Of a DNA stretch of 64,000 bases, positions 23,289-34,300 are shown piece by piece. Below the pieces are notes generated by a model. It had not been told where the DNA came from, searched no databases, and worked only from the letters and a program-made list of their open reading frames with translations. Source of the stretch: Clarkia xantiana subsp. parviflora. Lineage: Eukaryota; Streptophyta; Magnoliopsida; Myrtales; Onagraceae. The position numbers and the translations under genes were made by a program. The DNA is taken from NCBI GenBank assembly GCA_036873135.1, contig JAPTYO010000015.1, positions 12,255,683 through 12,319,682 on the forward strand, given 5' to 3'. The first letter of the stretch is position 1; every line of letters begins with the position of its first letter.

Positions 23289-23301
23289 ATTTATATTGAC
23301 T
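23289..23301 (-). promoter_or_regulatory. possible TATA box and W-box of the WRKY gene
   Basis: TATAAAT on the minus strand (23289-23295) lies 134 bp upstream of the ATG, and TTGACT, a W-box core, abuts it on the plus strand (23296-23301). Spacing suits a core promoter and allows WRKY self-regulation, but both motifs are short. Confidence 0.4.
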
Positions 23302-23634
23302 TTACAAAAGCAAAACTTACAAAAAAGATAAAATAAAAATGCGATATAGAATTTTTGTTTGTATTTGATATATAGACTTGTGTGGGAAAAGCTGTCAACT
23401 TCTTCTGTCCCATTACAAATGTCCACGTATGGAATAATAAGGTATCTATGGTATATGACGTTGGATGGAGTAGACAATTATTAATGCAAGTGGAGCCAAT
23501 TATAGTCCAATAAAGACATGTTTAGCTCTGGCTAGCTACGGCAATGATGATGATATACTAGGCAAGATTTTGATGTGATGGTATCATAAAAAATCATCAA
23601 TTTATACTATAGGTAAAAGAGAAAGCATACACAT

Positions 23635-24290
23635 AGTTATTCGAACCATTTACTGTAATGGTTAACCGCACCATTATGGTGAGGGCGGTTATGGAGATGA
23701 ATCTTGTAATCGCAATGATTATGGTTATGGTTATGGTATTCAATTCATAGCCGCGATTATAACCATCATCTATATATATAATATTAATACATATATTACT
23801 AATACTTATATTGGTATATATATACATTATTATTATACTTTAATTATTAGTCAAATATTATAATTCTTATTTCGTTCCCTTTCCCACCCACCATTTTTTT
23901 TTCTGTGTTTCTTATTATTAGGTAACCACGATTGGAAGCGATGGTGAATGAGGATCGAAGATCGCAAGTGATAGGTGATTGAAGATGTTTTTTTTTTTAA
24001 TTAAGTGAAATAATGAAGTTATGTTTAATTTGGATTTCGTGTATGAAACAATGAATGTATGTTTACTTTTCTTGTATGAAACAATGATGTTGTATTAGTT
24101 TGAATGATTGTGGTTAAATGGTTTAATCGTGGTTAAAAACCATGGTTATGGTTATGGTTATGGTTATGGTATGAAGAATCATAACCGCAGTGGTTATGGT
24201 TATGGTTATGGTAATGGTATGGGTGAAAAAAAAATGATATGGTTATGGTATTAGTGCTATTCGCACTATACCCTCACCATCGCCAGCCCT
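23635..24290 (+). repeat. (GGTTAT)n-rich repeat with a hAT-like terminus
   Basis: Several runs of GGTTATGGTTAT (about 23715-23740, 24140-24170, 24190-24220 and 24238-24250) lie in AT-rich DNA. The block ends CTCACCATCGCCAGCCCTAAA, which reversed starts TTTAGGGCTGGCGATGG, like non-autonomous hAT ends. No matching left terminus was found and no gene is seen. The WRKY promoter lies immediately to its left. Confidence 0.55.
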
Positions 24291-24779
24291 AAATTCACCA
24301 TACGAATAGCACGCAAATCAGTTTTCAATATAAAAGACCTTCCATAAATTTTTGAAGGGCATGTTTTACCTAGCCTGAGTCGAGCCACATGTAAAGGTTC
24401 GAATATGGTTAGGGTCGGCTAAGGATACCCTAATATTGTCTGACCTAGCCTTAATTTAAATCTCGGCTAGATCAATTGAGTCAAGAGTTCGATTAGAACA
24501 AGTTTAGGGAATAAATTATATATTAAAAAAAGTTAGTGGTATAAATTGGAGAACTAAACTGAACAAAATAAAATTCTGGGGTTAGTCGCGTTCAAGTCAC
24601 GTGACTAAAAAATGTACAAGTTCCAAACGTATTGCACAAAAAATATAAAAAATAGATGTTAAAGTAGAAACCATAAATGGTTAAACATGCTATATCAAAA
24701 GACGATAAATTATTACATGGACCCAGTCCGCCACCTCAGCGTATGGACCAACCGATAAAAAAGAGACGTCATAAATGCA
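24291..24779. other. AT-rich intergenic DNA, no gene seen
   Basis: No coding, RNA or repeat structure I can support; part may be the distal end of the minus-strand copia LTR relic that begins to its right. Confidence 0.5.
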
Positions 24780-25627
24780 TTAAAAATGAATAACTTTGAT
24801 TAACACTGGATTACAACCCAATATTTCGCGTCCGCGGAACGTTGATTCCCATCTTGTTACCAACTTGTTACTTCTATGTGCCGCGTTGTACCCCTAATCA
24901 ACTTGTTATCCTCCAATTGCCTAATTTCCCCATATGAATACTTCTCCAAGGCATCCGCACAAGTATTCACAACCTTCAACTAATGTCCGGTTGGTGGCCA
25001 CCTAATGAATACAAAAATTCGAAGAATGACATATGTGCATGGCCATCCCCATCGCTCATATCCTCAGTCGAACTCAACTGGTGCCCAAAACGTGATCACT
25101 TGGCTTTGTTCGGGCGCTACACTCGTACGCTTGTGAGCAAACATTGAGCCCAACCTTGGATATAAGTTCTGAGTGGTAAGGGTACTTCAGGTGTCGCTTC
25201 ATTCAGCACCTGGGGTAAGTCACACGCTCAATGTAAAGACTTTTGTGTCCTTCATAATCTCAGATGATTCATTCAAACACAATTGAGCCTGACCCCGTGG
25301 TCGAATGTGGCACGCGTAGTATGAAGTGCGCATCGATAGCATAACCTGAATTTATTTTACATCAGGAATGAGAATGTCATACACTATCGTAGATTCTCAT
25401 CTAGCCCAGAATGTGGTGGTAAACGAACAAAGTTCGTCTCGGCGATCTGCAAAACTCTGATCATGTCGTGTTACCCTGAAACCAAATGATCGTTTTTCAT
25501 AACCATGTTTCTCTTTCGAAATACCATGGCTTTTAGACGGTCTTGATATGGCCAAGGTTTCCCATCCATCAAGACGAACGTACCCGTGTGATGTGGCAGG
25601 GTCCACATTTAACATATTTTATTAGGA
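24780..25627 (-). repeat. copia LTR relic, distal part (minus strand)
   Basis: Reversed, this matches the plus-strand LTR at 19437-20385: shared TTGAAGGTTGTGAATACTTG, GGTGGCCACC and GGGAATCAACGTTC segments in the same order. It continues on the far side of the hAT element at 37987-38100, where it joins copia pol. It is therefore one LTR cut by a hAT insertion. Confidence 0.65.
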
Positions 25628-26246
25628 GGTTTTACTAGGGGTGGCAACGGGGTACCCATTGACCCGCGGGGCCCTGACCCGATTTCGACCCGCGAGGCAC
25701 AGGACGGGTTCGTGTTGTTGTAAGCCCGGGGCAGGGCGGGTTCGGGTTTAGGGCCGCGGGACCGCGTAGACCCACCCCGTAGTATGCATATATATATATA
25801 TATATATTTTGTTATTTATTAAATAAAATGGTTCAAATAATACTTACATAAAATAGAATGACTAAATTATAAATAAGAAGAAACTTACTACTATTATGGT
25901 TTGTGTTTTGTCTGACTCCATTCATTTATTTGTCGCGGTATTAAATTAATACTCATCACTCATTACTTTGTTGGGATTCAAAGAGACGAAGACCGGAGAA
26001 CTGCACCAAGACCAGAAGACCTCGCCACCGAGTCTCCCAGCAGCGACCAGCAGCGACCACCGCGTCCGCCTCCGCCCATGGCCCACCACATCCGCCACCG
26101 CCCACCGTGTCCAGCCAAACTCCAACCTCGCCATCTAGTTTAGAAGTCAGATTCAACAAATAATCCACGAACGGCGATATAGTTCTGCTGGGATTGGCGT
26201 GGGTATGTACAATGACGATTTGAGATCTTTAGCTGGCTGTCAGGAC

Positions 26247-27004
26247 TGTTGGATCACGGGCGAAGCTCCTTTACGTCCTTGACGGAAAGCTTGGACTCTT
26301 GGGCTCCGCGTATCCTGCAAAAGGGGATAACCTGGGTGGTGACCCAGAATCCCTCTCCGATGCTTAAATGAGTATACGATCAATGGGGTGGCAGCAGTAA
26401 TTCTAAGTGCGTATTAGAGTCTGTGTTTTCTGAGGTAACTTCCTCCTTTATATAGGCAGGGAAGTTACTCAGTTACCTGCGACCGTGATTGGCCGTTTTG
26501 CCCATGATTCAGTGTATCTCGCTACGATTCCGTATATCTCACTCGGGATTCCATATATCTCGCCCCACGCTCCGCGTATCTTGCCCACTCTCCGAGTATC
26601 TCGGGCACGCCCTGCGTATCTCGGGGGAGTTTATCTATATCTTTAACCGTCTTCCCACTACTCTATCTAGTAGGCGGGTTTCTCGGTCTTATCCTCTGAT
26701 CACAAGTCCCAACTTCTGTCGGGGACTCCAGAGTTGTCTCATTTTAGGTCACCACCCAGGACCTTTTGTCTCACGAGACAGGTCCAGCCTCCGCGGGGCT
26801 TTATTATCGGGGCCTTTACTAAGGCATATCGGGGCCTGCTCAGAGGCTTCTCGTCGGGAGCCTTCAGGTCATATGTCGGGACCGCTTAAGTCGGGACCCT
26901 TCATGCTGGGCCTCTGAGCCTTCCAGGCTTTTCACGAGGCCCACTGGACCTACTCGCCGTCCATTGGCTGTTAACGGGGCTAACGATTACATCGGAACCC
27001 ATCA
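26247..27004 (-). repeat. 3' LTR of element C (758 bp)
   Basis: TG...CA termini on the minus strand. TATA box (TATATAA) at 26448-26454; U3 subrepeats with GTATCTCG at about 26510-26625. Confidence 0.95.
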
Positions 27005-27047
27005 TTTGCCCCCAAGACATGGGGGACTTTTAGTTCGTCGTGTCTTC
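27005..27047 (-). promoter_or_regulatory. polypurine tract and conserved block of C
   Basis: TTGGGGGCAAA (minus strand) at 27005-27015 next to the LTR, with the same following block as in B and E. Confidence 0.85.
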
Positions 27048-27434
27048 CAGTTCCAGACCTTCCGACCTCGCTGTCGAAGGTTTTTATGCCCATACCTCCG
27101 ATATTGCCCTCGGAGGCTTTTGTCTTCAGGCCTCTTGATATCTCAATCGGAGGCTTTTGCTTTGCGTGTAAGACAGAGTTTCTCACTCATGATTACTTTG
27201 GGCCCGCTGGACCTTATAGGCAGTTGCCAAATCCGAGGAGACTCCTCGGTTATCGCAGCATTAAATGCTAGGGATTGTGAAACGACGCTCAAATCGGCGT
27301 GACTGTTGCTTTCTGAAAAAGTGTTTATTACGTCACCACGTCTCTTCCGTACCGTCCTTTTAATCTCGACGATTGGGATCGAATCGTTTCGTCTTCTACG
27401 GTCAAGATTAAATCCTTCCAGTTGTCTTCTTGCT

Positions 27435-27441
27435 TATAAAA
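27435..27441 (+). promoter_or_regulatory. TATA box of the antisense gene in C
   Basis: TATAAAA 173 bp before the ATG at 27608, at the same relative place as in B and E. Confidence 0.7.
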
Positions 27442-27607
27442 GCTAAAACCCTGGAATTATTCACTTCTTCTTCACCCTCTCATTTTCTGGAAGTTCTGCC
27501 GTTCTCGAATTCGAAGTTTTCTTCTCCAAGGTTCTTCTGATCTTCAAGTGATCCAGGGTCTTCGATCTCCCCGATCTTCCTTCGTCTTTACCAAGCAATC
27601 ATCCATC

Positions 27608-30337
27608 ATGTCTGGTAAGGACTTTCTTCTCTGCTTTCATGGTTTGCTGATGTTTGCTCCTCTTTTCTCAAATTTTCTTTATTTGTAACTGTTTTAGACG
27701 AAGCTAGTTCTGAGGCTAGGACCCCTTTCACCTTTGAACTCGCTGTCAATGAGATTTCTGAGACCTCATATGAGGTTGCCCTTCGAGAAGGGTGTATTAC
27801 TTCGGATTGGGAACCTCGTTTCCCCTATGAGTCTCAGCCTGCTGTCAAGAGGAAGCATGTCGTCACGCGTCCTCGAGCGGGAGAAGTGTTCGTCTCCGCC
27901 GGACAGATAAGTGCGGGGATTAGATTCCCCTTCTGAGGGAACTTGGTGGAGATGTGCAATTTCTACAAGACGCACCCTTGTACCTTCTCTCCACACGCCA
28001 TCCGCGTGTGGAATGCCTTTCAGCTTCTATGCCTCCGCCAGCAGTGGACGTACAGTCTACTACTCTTCCGCACCTTCTACGGAATGAAGTGCAATAAGGC
28101 TGGTGTCTGCTCCTTCTCCCCCCGACTCCCCAAGTGGACAAATGAGCAACTTTCACGTTTCGACTGGGACAACGAGACTTGGAAGTTTCACAAGGATCGG
28201 GTGTTGATTCGCGATTCGGGGTCGTACAACAGTGGGTGGAAGAAGTATTACTTCTTCGTCCAAAACAGCTCTGTCCCATGGCCCCGATGGGAGGTTGAGG
28301 CGGATCCTGCCCCCAAGCTCGGGGTCTACACTGAGGATGACCTCAACACCCTTCAGATGGTCCAGCTCTACCGTTGGGGGGACTCCTTCATTCCCCTCGA
28401 CGCCAATAAGCTCACGGAGAAGGATTTGATTCATATCGGAGTCCGGCTCCTCGATTCTGTTTCCAATGATTTAGTCATCTGGGTAATTCTTCTAATCACT
28501 CTCTTTTTTATTTTTGCAGCCAAGAAGGCTTCTCTGCTGACTGATCTCATGTTGAAGCAGGGCGAGACTGATGCCGTCCCAGGTGGCTCCAAGAGGAAGC
28601 GAAAGTCGCTGAAGAAGGGAGCTTCCTCTTCCGCCACTCCCTCTGCTGCTCTTCCGACCGAGGAGCAAGTCGTGGCCAAGCGGGCCAGGAGGGAGGAAAT
28701 TGACCAGGCCTTCGGGGTCACTACCGCCGAGGAAGGTAAGCGTGTCCGTCGTGCTATTAAAAGGTATATGAAATTGGTTCCCAAGGAGTTTATCCCCGCT
28801 GATCGGGAAACGCGGGTTCGAGAAATCAAGTACATCCTTCGAGGAGAAATCCCCCGCGTTCTCAAGGCGGGATATTACAACATCTTTGGAAAGAACCAAC
28901 ACCTTGATCGCCAAATCATCTGGTGCCCTAAGGATACTCTTCCTGACTTTATTCGTCCCGCCACCGCAGGTCCAGCGGAGGCTACCACTCCGAGGTGAGC
29001 TGCTACTCCAGCCCGGGCCACGACTCCACCGGCGCCGATGACGGAGGAAACCCCGACGGAAGCTCAGTTCCGTCAGGTGACTGATTTGGAGGCTTCTCCT
29101 TCCTCCGAGGAGCCTGCTGAAGGGGGCCTGCTCCGCCGCAAGTCAGGCCGGAGCATCCTGAGGCCCGTCGTGGAGGATGTGTCCCGGAGTCCTCCTCCCG
29201 AGCTCCGCACTCCGACTCCCGAGCCACCGGCTGAGGTGGCTCCTCCAGCTGAAAGTTCCGGGGCCATCCCCCTTCTCCCCGTGGATGAAAATCTTTACAA
29301 GATTTTCACCCCCGACCAGGGGGCGATGCCTTGGAACTCGATCGAGTCTCTCCGAGGGGTTCCACTCCAGCGGGGAAACCTTGAGCCTGAATTGGCCCTG
29401 CATCTGCTGGCGGGGTCAATTCCTCCAGCCTTGAGGCGGCCCATATCCTTGGCGCGGGAGGACCTTGAGGAGGAGATCCGCGATATGGCTATTCGTCGGA
29501 TGGAGGTAAAACTTCATCTTTATTTTATTCTCTTCATCACTCTTGTCTCTGATTACCGCATCTTGATCTTTTCCTCCCTTCTCACAGGACACCGCAAACC
29601 AGCAGCGCTGCTTCGGCCTTATCCTGGCTCTGAAGAGTGCTTTGGAGGAGGCTCAAGCTCGGTCGGACCCCAACGCGTTGGCCAAGCTCCAGGTGGACCT
29701 CGACGAGGCGGTGGCGGCCAGGAACAAGATGGCCAAGGAGAAGACTCTCCTTGACGAGATGGCTTCGGGCCTGCTCAAGCAGGTTCAGGATCACGAGGCT
29801 GTCATGCGTCGGGAGCGGAAGATGGTCCAGGCGGACCAGCAGCGGAACGAGTCGGAGAAGAGGCAGCTCATCCATGAGAAGGGTGTTCTCGCGGAAGCTC
29901 TCGCGGAGGCCAAGGCGGGGCTCGAGGCCAAACTGGCTGAGGCCAAGGCCCAGGGCCACGAGGAAGGTCGCCTGCAGGGTCGCGAGGAGGGTCGCCTGCA
30001 GGGTCGTGAGGAGGGTCGTCTACAAGGTCGCGAGGAGTATCGGAATTCTGACGATTTCAAGGTGGATGCTGTAGGGTTCTGCAAGTCCGAGGTGGAGAAC
30101 ACCTTGTTCAATGCCGTCGAAGAACTCTACACAGCCTACGAAGATTCCATCGACTTCAAGAAGTCCGAGACCCTCGCTCCTTTCGCGGAGAAGTACTTCA
30201 ACCTCCCTGCGGAGAGTGAAGAGACTGATGCCGTGGACCCGACTTCGAGGACTGCGGAGCCTTCTGCCCAGGCCCCTCCGAATCTTGCTCCCTCCAACGC
30301 TGCTGAGGACCCATCTTCCAACAGGGACCAAGCCTAA
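27608..30337 (+). pseudogene. antisense gene of element C (PF04195-like, nearly intact)
   Basis: Exon 1 ATGTCTG (27608-27614); 83-base intron; exon 2 from 27698; a 37-base GT...CAG segment at 28483-28519; then coding to 29505; an 82-base GT-AG intron; last exon 29588-30337. The protein has an acidic start, WEPRFPYE, IRFPF, WNAFQLLC, GMKCNKAGVCSF, a WKKYYFFVQNSSVPWPRWE block, a KRKRKSLKK patch with KRARREE, a conserved ILRGEIPRVLKAGYYN segment, a proline-rich stretch, ELALHLLAGSIPP, MAIRRME, and a coiled coil with a tandem GREEGRLQ repeat (about 29960-30035). Only two in-frame stops were seen: TGA 27934-27936 and TGA 28996-28998 (an Arg CGA change). The KR patches suggest nuclear entry; function unknown. 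Confidence 0.82.
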
Positions 30338-30449
30338 TGCTTTATCTTTTAGTCCTTGTAGTTTTTCTCCTTTATCTCTTTGTATCGGACCTCTTTGGCC
30401 TTCGAGCCTTTATGTAAGAAATTTCTTCCAACTATTTTGGTTCCGATAA

Positions 30450-31312
30450 TTATCTGCGCCATTTAAAGCGACTTTAGACTCGTTACTTAGAACGTTTCGA
30501 TGCACCGTTTAAGATGACTTCATACGTCCTTCCGACGCTTTACTCGAGATTTTGCCACTTAAGGTTTCTCATCTGATCGGGACTTCACCACTTAAGGTTT
30601 CTCATCCAATCGGGACTTCACCACTTAAGGTTTCTCATCCAATCGGGACTTCACCTCTTAAGGTTTCTCGTCCAATCGGGACTTCACCACTTAAGGTTTC
30701 TCATCCCTGCCTTTCAAGGCCATTTTACACATCACTTAAGATGATTTTTCACACCACTTAAGGCTTTTGCCGCGCCAAATCAGACGACTTCAATCGTACC
30801 CCTTAAGGGCTTTTTATCGTGTCCTACCAGACAGCTTAATCATGCCCTTTAAGGCCTTTTGCCGCGTCATATTGACGACTTACGCGGACCTGTTAAGGCT
30901 TTTTCGTACCTGTTAAGGCTTTTGGCCGCATCATATAGACGACTTACGCGGACCTGTTAAGGCTTTTTCCGCTAAGGCTTTTGGCCGCATCATATAGACG
31001 ACTTACGCGGACCCATTGGGGCCTTTTCGTACCTCGGCTTTTGGTTGCATCATAAAGACGACTTACTCATACCCCGTAGGGCTTTTGTCCGTACCTCGAA
31101 AGGCTTTTTGTCGCGCCATAAAGGCGACTTACTCGTACCCGTGAGGCTTTTCTATCGTACCTCGGAAAGCTTTTTGTCGCGCCCCTCAGGACGTCTTACT
31201 AATAGTTAGAATAAATCTAAAAGCAATTTGATCGGAAGTAACTTCTTTTATTAATAACTCAAAGCTTCGCTTACATCGGATAGCTAGATAACTTGCGCCA
31301 TTCGCGGCGACT
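30450..31312. repeat. tandem-repeat block of element C
   Basis: At 30555-30720 there are five 33-bp units built on CACTTAAGGTTTCTCATCC...CGGGACTTCAC; from about 30840 to 31180 longer units end in TTAAGGCTTTT and ACGACTTAC. Only the CACTTAAG core is shared with B and E. One AGAATAAATCTAA motif lies at 31205-31221, just before the conserved region next to integrase. Confidence 0.85.
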
Positions 31313-31317
31313 TAATA

Positions 31318-34300
31318 TCAAACATGATACTCCTTCAAGTGTTCGCCACAGAAGGAATGCTTCAACATCTTGCCATCCAGGTCCTCTAGCTTGTACGCGT
31401 TCGGGGCCAGCATCCCTACGATCTTGTAAGGTCCCTCCCATTTCGGCGATAGCTTGTTGATCCGATCTTGATGAACGAACTCGTTCCTCCGCCAGACAAG
31501 TTCTCCCACGAAGAATTGTCGGGACTTGACACGCCGATTGTAATATCGGGCTGTTGCCAGACGCATCCGAGCCTGGACTTCGTCAGGCTTCCACCTCTTC
31601 TCCTCGAGCAAATCTAAGTCTAGACGTCTCATTTCTTCGTTCGTCAGAGGTTCATAATATTTCGCGCGATGGGACGCCACCGCTATCTCCACGGGAGCGA
31701 CTGCCTCCGTGCCATAAACCAGGCCAAACGGAGTTTCTCCCGTCGATTGCTTCGGTGTTGTTCTAACAGCCCATAGCACGTTTTCGAGCTCATCCAGCCA
31801 ATGGCCCTGCAGGGCGTAGACTCTTTTCTTCAGGCCATCCATCACGATTTTGTTGGCTGATTCTACTTGGCCATTGGTCTGAGCATGGCGGACTGAAGCT
31901 GTCTGATGCTCAATGTTCAATTCCTCCAGGTACTCCTTCAACTGAGCCCCATTGAACGGAGGGCCATTATCGCTGATCAACACCCGAGGAACCCCATACC
32001 GGGATATGATCTGGGTTTGGAGGAACTTGAGGATCTGCTGCCCCGTTGTCTTGGCTAACTCCTTAGCCTCTATCCACTTCGAGAAACAATCGATGGCTAC
32101 AAGCAAGTACTTGCACTGACCTTTCGCTTGGGGAAGAGGTCCCACCAAGTCAATGCCCCATTGCGCGAAGGGCCAGGCACTCCTGATGGGCATCAGGTCC
32201 GCGGCAGGAGCCACGATATTCGGGGCATACCTCTGGCATGCATCACAGTATTGGACCATCGCTGTCGCTTCCTTGTTCATCGAAGGCCAATAGTAGCCTA
32301 GGTTCAACGCCTTCCTCACGATAGATCGGGCCCCTTCATGACAGGCCGCGACTCCCTCGTGTAGCTCTCTCAGGATCCGATTCGTATCAGGCTCCGCCAC
32401 GCATTTCAGAAAAGGCTTCACATGCCCCCTCTTGTATAACTGGTTGTCCACTATCACGTAATCGTTTGCAATTCGACGCAGCCTGACAGCTGCCACTTCG
32501 TCATCGGGGAGTGACCCCGTAGTCAAGTATATGACCATCGGGGTCATCCAGGTGGATTTCTCTTCTTCCTCCGATCTTGCTTCAATGGCACAAACCTCCG
32601 TCGGATCGATGGTTGAGAGAATTACTCTTTCCGGGAAATGCACCTTCCGATTCTCCTCAGGGGCCACTCCTAGAGCAAACTTGCTTAAGGCGTCTGCCTC
32701 CGCGTTTTCTTCCCTCGGGATTGCCTCGATATCGAAGCTTTTGAAGCTTCCCTTCAAAGTCTGCACCTCGTGCAAATACTTCCTCATCGTCGGGCTCTTG
32801 GCTTCGTAGTTCCCCTGGACCTGATTCACAATCAAACTAGCATCGCACTTCACTTTTAAATGATCGACCCCCGTACCCTTGGCAATCTTAAGGCCCGTGA
32901 TGAGAGCCTCATACTCTGCTTCATTATTGGTGGCCCTGAACGTCAAGGCCAAGGCATATCGCTGGGGCTCGCCTCCACCGGGCGGTATCAATACGAATCC
33001 TGCCCCCGATCCTTCTACACTTGATGAACCATCAGTGTACATCTCCCAAATGTTCTCCTCATTTGGCTGTTCTGGCTGTTCTGTTGTCGGGACCTGTTCT
33101 GCTATCGGGACCTCTATGGTTGCCCCCTCTGCGGGACCCGTTACTTCCAGATCAGGTGCCGTAGACTCAGCTATAAAATCTGCCAATGCCTGGCCCTTAA
33201 TAGCAGTTCGCGGAGCAAAATGTATACGGAACTCCGTAAGCTCGATGGCCCATTTCACCAATCTCCCCGACGCCTCCGGTCGGTTCAAAAAGTGCTTCAA
33301 GGGCTAATTTGTCAACACTGTAACCTCGTGGGCATGGAAGTAAGGTCGGAGCTTTCGAGCGGCAACAATTAACGCAAAGAGATACTTCTCAATGGCGGGA
33401 TAGTTCATTTCTGATTTGGCAAATGCCTTGCTTATATAATAGACAGGCACTTGGTTGCCCTTGACAATCTTAATCAAAACAGAACTAACAGCAACATCAG
33501 AAACAGCCAAATAGAGATAAAGCGGCTCGCCTGGAGCCGGTTACGCCAACGGCGGGAGGGTACGGAGATGCTGCTTGAGTGCCTGGAATGCCTCCTCGCA
33601 CTTGTCGGTCCATTCAAACTTCTTGTGGGCCCTTAGCACATCGAAAAATGGCATGGCTCTGTCACTCGCCTTGGATAAGAATCGATTCATCGCGGCCAAC
33701 CGGCCGTTCAGCACTTGAACCACCCGATGGGTCTTCGGGGACTGCATTTCCTCGATTGCACGCAGCTTCTCAGGATTCACCTCGATTCCTCTCTGGCTCA
33801 CCATGAACCCTAGGAACTTCCCGGAGTTCACCCCGAAAGCACACTTGTCGGGGTTCAACCGAACTTGATGAAACCTCATCCGCTCAAACGCCGCCGCCAA
33901 GTTTTGGACGTGGTCTCCTGCCTGTCGGGACTTCACGAGCATGTCATCCACATAAGCCTCCATGGTCTTCCCCAACATGTCTCCGAACAACTTGTTTACC
34001 ATCCGCTGGTAAGTTGCTCCGGCATTGATTAATCCGAAGGGCATCACGTCGTAGTGGTAGACGTCGCTGTCAGCGTAAAAAGCTGTGTGGGGGGCATCCT
34101 CCTTCGCCATCTTGATCTGGTTGTATCCAGAGTAGGCATCCATGAAACTCAGCAGCTCATGTCCCGATGTGGCATCCACCAACTGGTCAATCCTCGGGAG
34201 CGGGTAGCAATCCTTCGGGCAGGCCTTGTTCAAGTCGCGGAAATCGACACACATCCGCCACCTCCCGTTACTCTTTCGCACCAGGACCGGGTTAGCGACC

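Noticed and set aside
25946..26168. Minus-strand frames inside the hAT-type element
   Set aside because: Short, low-complexity, GC-rich and not like any transposase.
30552..30761. Plus-strand frame with repeated SHPIGTSPLKV
   Set aside because: Same reason: product of the 33-bp tandem units in element C.
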